From Symsagittifera roscoffensis (lineage: Eukaryota > Xenacoelomorpha > Acoela > Convolutidae), in the NCBI RefSeq assembly GCF_963678635.1, contig NC_087065.1:56744754-56808753 (forward strand): 64,000 nt of DNA, read 5' to 3'. The notes under the pieces were generated by a model. The model was not told where the DNA came from, made no database searches, and was given only the letters and a program-made list of their open reading frames with translations. The translations under genes and the position numbers were made by a program. Each line of letters opens with the position of its first letter. Position 1 is the stretch's first letter. Of the stretch, positions 54,801-64,000 are shown in pieces.

Positions 54801-57800
54801 CCAAAACAGGTATCAAGCTTGTTGAATTGAAATATGGACCAGAGTGAGTACATCAGCATGATGCGTTCTGAAGGATTCTAGCGAAAACAATTTCCGGTAT
54901 ATATTTTGCAGGCTAAACCAAACTGTCAATTCTCCGGTTGTGTGAGACTTTCGTATGAACTTATTAGGAAAACAGTTATAGCTTGTTAACACACTGCAGG
55001 TTCAATGTTTTAATTTTCTGAAAATGGATTGCATCAACTTCAGTTTTCTCATACTGTTAGGTGTAAAACCAGCTTACTTTTCTGCAGTTGTTACATCAAA
55101 TTCTTTTTTTAAAAAGTCAGTTTAGTTGTTTTACGGTGCAAAATCAAATAGTTTTGAAAAATTTTAAAACAGATTAACGAAGAAATATGTTTCCGCTGCT
55201 AGCTAAAAAACCGCTCCCTCGATCATTGTAATCAATTGGTCTAGTGACACTCAAAAAATCAACTTTTTCAGAAAGGAGATCATCATCATACCAGAAATTT
55301 TTTAAAATCTGGTCAAGTTGAACCTTTTTGCTTAAAATTGATAAATCCTTACAATTCCAATTTTTTTACTGTCAAAAGACTGTCGTATGATAAAAAACAA
55401 TTAAGGAAAAGAATAAGTGCATTCAATGATTCAGATTTTGTTCCGTTTTTTGATTGTGGAGTCACAATTTTTGTTTTTAACAAAATCTTCTAAAAAAAAT
55501 TCATAATTAACAACAAAAATTATGACTCATTCTTTCAATAAAAAGAAATTGTCATCAAATGATCGGAGGTGGCTCTTGGTAGGGCAAAAAATGTCAGCTG
55601 GTTCAAAACTAACAAAGCTTCAATTGCAAGGGTTGAAACTGCAATCATTTAATATATAGCAAGACTGCCTCCTGTTTAATGCAAAACAGTAAAAAACTTT
55701 ACAAAATAATTGATTTGCCTGCTTTTTTTTCGTCAATAAAAAAATTTCGTAGCCCATTCAAATTGAAAGTGGAAAAAAAGTTATGCCAGAACATTTGACC
55801 TTGGAGAATTGAGACAAGGTTCGTACGGAAATTTCAGCGCCTTTGAGTGACACGTAGTCATCAGGTTCATCTTCATTGAAACATTAGTTCACGTCGTTCA
55901 ACTGTCAACAAACGTGGTGAAAACAGCTCGTTAGGGTGTGCATTTTGATGCAGCAGAGTTTTTAGTAAAACTAATTGTTGTTGTCCTTAGTTTGTGTTCC
56001 AGCATGTGTTTTTCTTGCCCGCTAAAAGCACTCTCACAAACAACTCGAGTGGGAAAAAACACATGCCGGAAAGCAGACAACTCAAAATTCATGAACTGCT
56101 TTTTCTGACAAAAATAATCAAATCTTCGAATGAAAAATGATTGCATTCGTTTTTTTTCTTCTGTTTTTCGTTTTTATTTCGAATTGCACCCTCAAACAGG
56201 TATCACGCTTGTTGAATTGAATTATGAACCAGAGTTAGTACACCAGCATGATGCGGTCTCAAGTATTTTAGCGACGATAATTTCTGGTATATCTATTGCA
56301 TGCTAAACCAAATTGCCAAATCAACGGTTGTGTAAGAATTCCGTATGAAGTAATTAGAACAACAGTTAGTTATAGCTTGAAACACACTGCAGTTTTAAAA
56401 CTTTAATTTTGTTAAAATGGATTGCATCAATTCCAGTTTTCTCATAATGTCAGGTTTGAGGCCAAGTTTATTGTTTTTTTGCAGTTTTTACATCCAGTTT
56501 TTATTTTGAAAAGTTAGTTCAATTGTTTTACGGTGCAAAGTCAATTGATTTTAAACAATTTCACTTTATAAAACAGAAGAACGAAATTTTATATTTACGC
56601 TGCTAGCTAAAAAAACCGCTCCCTCAATAGTTGTAATCATTTGGTCTAATGACAATAAAAAAAAACATTTTTTTTCTCAGAAAGGAGTACATCAACAAAC
56701 CAAAAAAAAACAAGCATAAGTTTTTAACCTGGTCAATTTGAAGGTTTTTGAATAGAAATTAATAAATCCTTACAATTCCAATTTTTTTTACTTCAATAGA
56801 TTGTCGTATGATAACAAACTAAGGCAAACTGATCATACGACAATCTATTGTCGATAGATCGTCGTATGATAACAAACTAAGGTAAATTGGTTAGTCATCA
56901 GTTTCATCTTCACTGGAAAAACAGTTCATGCGGTTTAACTGTCAACATACGTGGTGAAAACAGCTCGTTAAGGTAAGCTTTTTTGATGCAGCAGAGTTTT
57001 TAGTAATATTAACTGTTGTTGTCCTTAGTTTGTGTTCCAGCATGTGTGTTTCTTGCTCGCTAAAAGCACTCTCAGAAACCGCATGGTGAAAAGCAGACAA
57101 CTCAAATTTCATGAACCATTTTTCTGACTAAAAAAAATCAAATAATCGAAAGAAAAAAGGTTGCATTCATTTTTTTATTCTGTTTTCCTTCGTTTTTTTT
57201 TCGGATTGCACGAACAAACAGGTATCATGCTTGTTGAATTGAATTATGAACCAGAGTTAGTATACCAGCCTGATGCTTTCTCAAGGATTTTAGCGACAAT
57301 GATTTCCGGTATATCTATTGCAGGCTAAATCAAACTGATAAATCTACGGTTGTATAAGCAATTCCATATGAAATAATTAGGACAACAGTTAGTTATAGCT
57401 TGTTAACACACTGCAGAATTAAAGTTTTAACTTTGTTAAAATGGATTGCTTCAACTCCTGTTTTCTCATAATGTCAGGTTTGAAGCCAAGCTTATTGTTT
57501 TTTTTGCAGTTTTCACATTCAATTCTTATTTTGAAAAGTTATTTCAATTGTTTTACGGTGCAAACCAGTTGGTTTTAAAGAGTTTTACTTTATAAAACAG
57601 ATGAACGAAGATTTATATTTACGCTGTTAAATAAAAAATACCGCTCCCTCAATAGTTGTAATCATTTGGTCTAAAGACATATGAAAACCAACTTTTTCAG
57701 AAAGGAGTACATCATCATACCAATAAAAAACAAGCAAAAACTTTAATCTGGTCATTTTGAAGCTTTTTGAAAAGAAATTGATAAATCTTTACAATTCCAA

Positions 57801-60800
57801 TTTTTACTGTCATAAGATTGTCGTATGATAACAAACTAAGGCAAACTGATCATACGACAATCTCCTGTCAATAGATTGTCGTATGATAACAAACTAAGGC
57901 AAATTGGTTAGTCATCAGGTTCATCTTCACTGGAAAAATAGTTCATGTTGTTCAACTGTCAACATACGTGGTGAAAACAGCTCGTTAGGGTGTGCTTTTT
58001 TGATGCAGCAGAGTTTTTAGTAATATTAATTGTTGTCCTTAGTTTGTGTTCCAGCCTGAGCGTTTCTTGCCCGCTAAAAGCACTCTCAGAAACAACTCGA
58101 GTTTGAAAAAAGGCATGAGGGAAAGCAGACAACTCAAGTTTCAAGAACTGCTTTTTCTTACTAAAATAATCAAATAATCGAATGAAAAAAGATTGCATTC
58201 ATTTTTTATTCTGTTTTCCTTGTTTTTTTCCCGGATTGAACTAACAAACAGGTATCACGCTTGTTGAACTGAATTATGAACCAGAGTTAGTATACCAGCC
58301 TGATGCTTTCTCAGGGACTTTAGCGACGATAACTTCCGGTATACTTATTGCAGGCTAAATCAAACTGCTAAATCTACGGTTAAATAAGAATTCCGTATGA
58401 AGTAATTAGGACAACAACTAGTTATAGCTTGTTAACACACTCTAGGCCTAAAGTTTTATTTTTGTTAAAATGGATTGCATCAACTTCAGTTTTCTCACAA
58501 TGTCAGGTTAAAAGCCAAGCTTTCTGTTTGTTTTGCAGATTTTACATTAAAGGTTTTTTTGAAAAGTTATTTTAATGGTTTTACGGTGCAAACTCAATTA
58601 ATTTTGACTGAAAAACTTCAATTTATATAACTGATTAACGAAGATTTATATTTACGCTGCTAGCTAAAAAAACCGCTCCTTCAATAGTTGTAATCATTTG
58701 GTCTAAAAACATTTAGAAAACCATCTTTTTCAGAAACGAGTACATCATCAAACCAATGAAAAACAAGCAAAAAATTTTTTAATCTGGTCTATTTGAAGTT
58801 TTTTGAAAAAAAATTGATAAATCCTTCCAACACTTCCAACTTTTTTACTGTCAATAGATTTTCATATGATAACAATCTAAGGCAAACTGATCATACGACA
58901 ATCTACTGTCAATAGATCGTCAAATGATAACAAGCTAAGGCAAGTTGATTAGTCATCAGGTTCATCTTCACTGGAAAAATAGATCATGTTGTTCAATTGT
59001 CAACTTACGTGATGAAAACAGCTCGTTAGGGTGTGCTTTTTTGAAGCAGCAGATTTTTTAGTAACATTAATTGTAGGTGTCCTTTGTTTGTGTTCCAGCA
59101 TGTGTTTCTCTTGCCCGCTAAAAGCACTCTCAGAAACAACTCGAGTGGGAAAAAACGCATGCCGGAAAGCAGACAACTCAAATTTCATGAACTGAATTTT
59201 CTGACTAAATTAATCAAATAATCGAATGAAAATTGATTGCATTCGTTTTATTCTTCTGTTTATGTTCAGTTTTCACTTCAGGTACCACGCTTCTTCAATT
59301 GAATTAGTATACCAGCCTGATGCTTTCTCAAAGATTTTAGCGACGTTAATTTCCGGTATATCTATTGCAGGCTAAACCTAACTGCCAAATCTACGGTTGT
59401 GTAGGAATTGCGTATGAAAAAAATTAGGACAACAGTTAGTTATAGCTTGTTAACACACTCTAGGTCTAAAGTTTTAATTTTGTTAAATTGGATTGTATCA
59501 ACGCAAGTTTTTTCATAATGTCAGGTTTAAAGCCAAGCTAATTGTTTTTTTTTGCAGAATTCACATCAAGTTTTTATTTAAAAAATGTTATTTTAATTGT
59601 TTCACGGTCCAAAATCAATTAATTTTGAAACATTTCAAATTATAAAATAGATTAATGAAGATTTTCTTCAACGCTGCTAGCTAAAAAAAAACCGCTCCCT
59701 CAATAGTTGTAATAATTTGGTCTTGTGCCACTCATCTTTTTTGGAAAAGAGTACATCATCATACCAAAAAAAAACAACCAAACATTTTTAATCTGGTCAA
59801 GTTTAAGCTTTTCGAATAAAAATTGGTAAATCCTTAGAATTCCAACTTTTTCACTGTCAAAAGATTGTCGTATGATAAGACAACAACTAGAACAAAGCAT
59901 AAATGCGTCAAATGATCCAGATTATTTTCAGTCTTTTGATTGTAGAGTCACAACTTTCGCTTTTGTCTAAGTCTTCTAAAATAAAACAATCAAAGTTTTA
60001 CAATAAACAACAATAATTATGACTCATTCTTTCAATTAAAAGAAATTGTCATCAATTGATTGGAGGTGGCTCTTGATAGGACAAAAATGCGAGATGTCTC
60101 AAAACTAACAAAGTTTCATTTGTAAGCGTTGGCACTGCAGACATTTGATATATCGCAAGACTACATCCTGTGTTATGCAAAACAGTATATAGTTTTTCAA
60201 ATTTTTTCATTTGCTCGTTTTTCTTCATCAATAAGTAATTTTTGTAGCCCATTAAATTTGAAAGTGAGAAAAAAAAGCTAAAGCAGAACAATCGACCTTG
60301 CAGAATTGAGACAAGGTTTGTACGGAAATTTCAGCGCCTTTGAGTGACACGTAGTCATCAGGTTCATCTTCACTGAAACATTAGTTCACGTCGTTCAACT
60401 GTTAGCATAGGTGGTAAAAACAATTCTTTAGGGTGTGCTTTTTTGATGCAGCAGAATCTTTAGTAATATTAATTGTTGGTGTCCTTAGTTTGTATTCCAG
60501 TATGTGTTTTCTCTCTATAAGCACCCTCAGAAACAACTCGAGTGGGAAAAAACAGACAACTTAAACTTCATGAACTGTTTTTTCTGTAATTAGCCTAATC
60601 CTAATCAGTTCATCGAATGAAAATTGATTGCATTCATTTTTTTCTTCTGCTTTTTGGTTTGATTTGACATGCTAATCTTGAACAAGTATCACGCTTGTTG
60701 AGAAAAAAGGTGAGCCATACTGATTATAAAAAGGGAGCTGTTTCGAAGGGACGTAGCCGAAATCAACGCCGAAATAAATATTGCTTGCTGCACCAAACGG

Positions 60801-62760
60801 CCGTTTTGCTGTGTTTGGTGAGAATTTTAACTGAGTTATTTCGGAAAACAGTAATAGCGTGGGCGTGTTAACACAGATGGTTTAATGTTTGAATTCTGTA
60901 AAACTGGAACGCATCATTCCAGTCTTCTCATGCTGTCAGATTCAAATTGGAACTAACGGCTTTGTTCGCAGATGGCACAACAGTTGTTCGTTTGAAAACA
61001 GTTCTCAAATAAGTATTTTATGGTGCAAAATCACTATTTTTCAAAGAAATTTTGAATTGAAAAAATTCAAATGACAAATTTGTCAGCTGCTACCTCAATA
61101 AAAAAGCCCTCAAAAGCGGTATTCTTTATGTATTTTGACAATTAAAAAAATCAAGAGTTTACATTGCAGTACAACAAAAAAAACAAAAAAAAACACCTTT
61201 TTTTGTTGGTCTTTATCTGCTTTTTTGGTGTAAAACCAATTGATTTTGAAAAGTTTCGATTTATAAAACAGATTAAAAAAGAAATATGTTTCCGCTGCTA
61301 GCTAAAAAAACCGCTTTCCCAATAGTTGTAATTATTTGGTCTAATGACACTTAGAAAACCATCTTTTTCAGAAAGGAGTACATATTCATACCAATAAAAG
61401 AAAAATTTTAATCTGGCCAAAATGAAACTTTTTGAACAAAAATTGAAAAAATTTTACAATTTCAACTTTTTTACTGTCAATAGATGGTCGTTTGATAACA
61501 AACTAAGGCATCAATTGATCGGAGGTGGCTCTTGATAGGGCGAAAAATGTGAGATGGCTCAAAACTTACAAAGCTTCATTTGCAATCGTTGGCATTGCAG
61601 TCATTTGATATATAGCAAGATAACATCCTATGTTATGCAAAACAGTATATAGTTTTTCAAAATACTTCATTTGCCTGTTTTTCATCATCAATAAAAAAAT
61701 TGTAGCCCACTTAATTTGAAAGTGAAAAAAAAGCTATGGCAGAACAATCGACCTTGCAGAATTGAAACAAGGACCATAACAAAATTTTAGCGCCTTCGAG
61801 TGACAAGTAGTCATCAGGCTCATCTTCACTGAAACATTAGTTCACGTCGTTCAACCGTCAGCGTAAGTGGTGAAAAAATGCATGGCATGCCGGAAAACAG
61901 ACAACTCAATTTTCCTGATCTGCCTTTTCTGACTAAAATAATCAAATTATTGAATGAAAAATGATTGCATTCGTTTTTTTCTTCTTCTTTTTTGTTGGGA
62001 CAAGAGTTGTTCGTTCGCAAACATTAGTCAAATAAGTTCTTTATGATACAAAATCACTATTTTTTTAATAAAATTTTGAAAAAAAATTTCAAATGAGAAT
62101 TTTTTTCAGCTGCTACCTCAAAAACCAAACCCTCAAAAGCGATATTCTCTACGTATTTTGACAAAAGAAATCAAGAGTTTAGATGTCAGTACATCAGAAA
62201 ACCAAAAAAAAACCAAAGTGCTTTACTCTGGCCAAGTTGAACCCATTAGCATAAATTGATAATGGTGTTTGAGTAAAATCTTGAAGACATAGCAAGTTCT
62301 CAATAGGTTGTATTAACATAATCAATCAAATGAGGCAAGGCATAATTACATCAACTGATTGCAAACAGTTTCAGTATTTTGGTTCTTATTCCTTTTAAGC
62401 TTCTAATCAAATTATTAAGAAAAACTTTTAATTTTTAATCCTTACTTGAATAAAAAGAAGGTTACGTCAAATTATGGTAGAAATATCTTGATAGGGCACA
62501 GTTTGTGAAATTTTTCAAAAGTAACAAAAGTACAACTGCAAGGGTTTCACTTGCAGTCTTTTGATATATATCATGATGACATCCATTTTAACGTAAAGAG
62601 TCTATCGAGCTTTAAGTTTTTTATTTTAGCCTTTTTCTGCTTTTCGTCATGTGATTTCTGCAATCTGTTCAAATTGAAAGCAAAAAACGACGCTATAACG
62701 GAAAAACTCAATGAAGTTTGTTTTGTCTTAAAATTTAAGGTTTTAAGTGGTATTTAAACT
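51880..62760. repeat. satellite-like array of 1.39-1.40 kb monomers with 1.02-1.03 kb variants
   Basis: The anchor AACAGGTATCA(A/C)GCTTGTTGAA (or a variant) recurs at 52009, 53411, 54805, 56195, 57217, 58247, 59277 and 60681, giving periods 1402, 1394, 1390, 1022, 1030, 1030 and 1404. Other shared landmarks per monomer are GCTGCTAGCTAAAAAAACCG, a TTCATCTTCACTG motif, the TTTGTGTTCCAGCATGTG block and TTTCAGCGCCTTTGA. The outer monomers (about 52.0 and 60.7-62.7 kb) are more diverged. No rRNA, snRNA or histone sequence was recognised. The short frames inside are listed in the findings. Confidence 0.85.
56794..56850. repeat. perfect 19-bp hairpin in a short monomer
   Basis: Arms CAATAGATTGTCGTATGAT (56794-56812) and its exact complement (56832-56850) with a 19-nt loop. 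A further direct copy of the arm follows. The structure replaces about 370 bp present in long monomers. Related hairpins are at about 57,827 (15-bp arms) and 58,855 (degraded). Confidence 0.9.
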
Positions 62761-63420
62761 CATAAAAAAGTTTAGTGTAATCAATTTATTATGAAACAGG
62801 GAAGCAATCTTTTAACGGTGCTCTCAAAATTACCACATTATTGTTATTAGATACCAGATGTAGAGCTATCTATAATCAAAAAATTATTCCTTATATCAAG
62901 AAAAAGGTTATTAAATTTTGAGACCGTGATTAATTTTTTTGCAGTTAACCAGGCACGAGATCATTATTGTTTTGAAGTTATACCTACTTTCTGGTTTTAA
63001 GTTGAAAAACAATATAGAGTAAATCAATTTTTTTACCTTTGATATCAGAGCGGTAAAGTGCATCAAATCTTTTTTCTCATTTAATATACAACTTTCTTTT
63101 TTTAAAATATTCAGAGTGAATTTTTTAATGTAGTCAAAAAGAAAAACTGATAGTTATTGATCAATTTAATGACTATAAAAACAATTTGTATCCTTAATGA
63201 ACAGCAAAACATGCCATGAATTGTCAGTTGACAAAAAAAAACATTTGAAAGTTCAATTCGACCGAATTTTTCAAATTTTTCATTTTTCCTAAACTCTAAC
63301 TTTTTTAATCAACCTGATTTGTTTGGCACTGTTTTGGAGGTTTAAAGTGCCAACTAATAATAATTGCTTTTGAAAAATGACTTCTTTAATATAATCAATC
63401 TAGTCCAATTCAGTTTTTCA
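62761..63420. other. no recognisable gene
   Basis: AT-rich sequence after the last satellite fragment; no supported feature seen. Confidence 0.5.
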
Positions 63421-63660
63421 ACCCTCTAAAGAGCCCTTCCTCCAACCAACTACCATCCATGCAACCAACTTCCAACCACCAAGCTATTCATCGCTCAAGC
63501 TAACCATCCATTCAGCCGATCAACCAATCAGTCCTTTATCCATTCACTAAGCCTACCATCAATTCAGACAACCATCAGTTCAGCCGCCCATCACTCATGT
63601 CAACTATTAAGCCTCGCATCCATATAGTTCATTGTCCATCTATCCATTGATTTTGCATGC
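63421..63660. repeat. degenerate CCATC/CAACCA-rich tandem repeat
   Basis: Strand-asymmetric C/A-rich tract with recurrent CCATCCATTCA, CAACCA and TTCAGCCG-like words at roughly 10-15 bp spacing. Its base composition is unlike its AT-rich surroundings. Confidence 0.65.
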
Positions 63661-63679
63661 AATTCATTCGCGAAATCAA

Positions 63680-64000
63680 CAAGACTGCTCGTATCAGGGC
63701 GAGGCCCTGAATGTTCCGACTGCCTTTTAAGGTTTATGGAGCAGTAATAAAATTAAAAAATTGAATGAAATTTAAAAAAATGAAAAAAAAATTTTCTAAA
63801 ATTATTTATGATAACCATCCCCCCACACGCCATATACAGTACAAAGAATCTAATTCGCTCCTTGTAGCAAACCAAATATGACAAATAGGCTTCTTTCAAC
63901 CAATTTGGAACGATTTCTAAGACGGATTAACTCTCCGCTTACGCGTTAAAAGCGCGAAATATATCGCGCGTTAATTGTCCCAAATTGGCCAAAATGGCAA
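63680..64000 (-). mobile_element. foldback-family arm, inverted, cut by the window end
   Basis: Starts CAAGACTGCTCGTATC and contains the end hairpin TCAGGGC/GCCCTGA (63694-63710). It continues through CCCCCACACGCCAT and AAATATATCGCGCG, the reverse complement of the arms at 7571 and 14928. Confidence 0.75.

Noticed and set aside
51880-62760. Possible spliced-leader, 5S or snRNA gene array
   Set aside because: Monomer length would suit such arrays, but no snRNA, 5S or convincing Sm-site/leader sequence was recognised on either strand.

Overview
This is metazoan nuclear DNA. It is AT-rich and gene-poor. The evidence is GT-AG introns, an intron-split SSUH2-like gene, a PAN/apple mucin-like gene, a Pol III tRNA gene, TTAGGG-type telomeric repeats inside a Ty3/gypsy element, and several families of short DNA transposons. 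Some predicted introns are very short (54-89 bp), which would fit a compact invertebrate genome such as a tunicate, but nothing in the window fixes the species.

Layout. 1-1.1 kb: 3' end of a PAN-domain, Ser/Thr/Pro-repeat protein. 1.4-2.2 kb: GAGCGG hairpin-forming repeats around a tRNA-Arg(TCG)-like gene. 2.2-6.7 kb: palindromes, a head-to-head pair of hAT-like MITEs and tandem repeats. 6.7-16.9 kb: a minus-strand SSUH2-like gene. Four exons with compatible phases are visible; introns B-C and C-D are 3-5 kb and filled with foldback arms and MITEs. 13.1-51.3 kb: a tandem array of a composite D+E unit (about 12-13 kb), present as D1-E1-D2-E2-D3-E3-D4-E4 with copy-specific deletions. Unit D contains one SSUH2-like exon (intact in D1, broken in D2 and D4) and a roughly 1.4 kb foldback element. 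Unit E contains decayed gag-like DNA and unidentified ORFs. A recent Ty3/gypsy retrotransposon (18,347-25,125, identical 215-bp LTRs, 5-bp target duplication) sits at the D1/E1 junction. A 200-N assembly gap ends the array. About 51.9-62.8 kb: a second, unrelated satellite-like array with 1.39-1.40 kb monomers and three 1.02-1.03 kb derivatives carrying a new hairpin. 63.4-64 kb: a C-rich degenerate repeat and the start of another foldback arm.

The only convincing host genes are the PAN/mucin gene, the SSUH2-like gene and, weakly, a multi-copy short-intron gene fragment at the D/E junctions. The rest is mobile or tandemly repeated DNA. The most unusual observations are the telomeric tract at the protease-RT frame switch of a young but damaged retrotransposon, the amplification of a single SSUH2-like exon, the paired hairpin repeats around the tRNA gene, and the 1.4/1.03 kb satellite whose short monomers all carry the same deletion-plus-hairpin.
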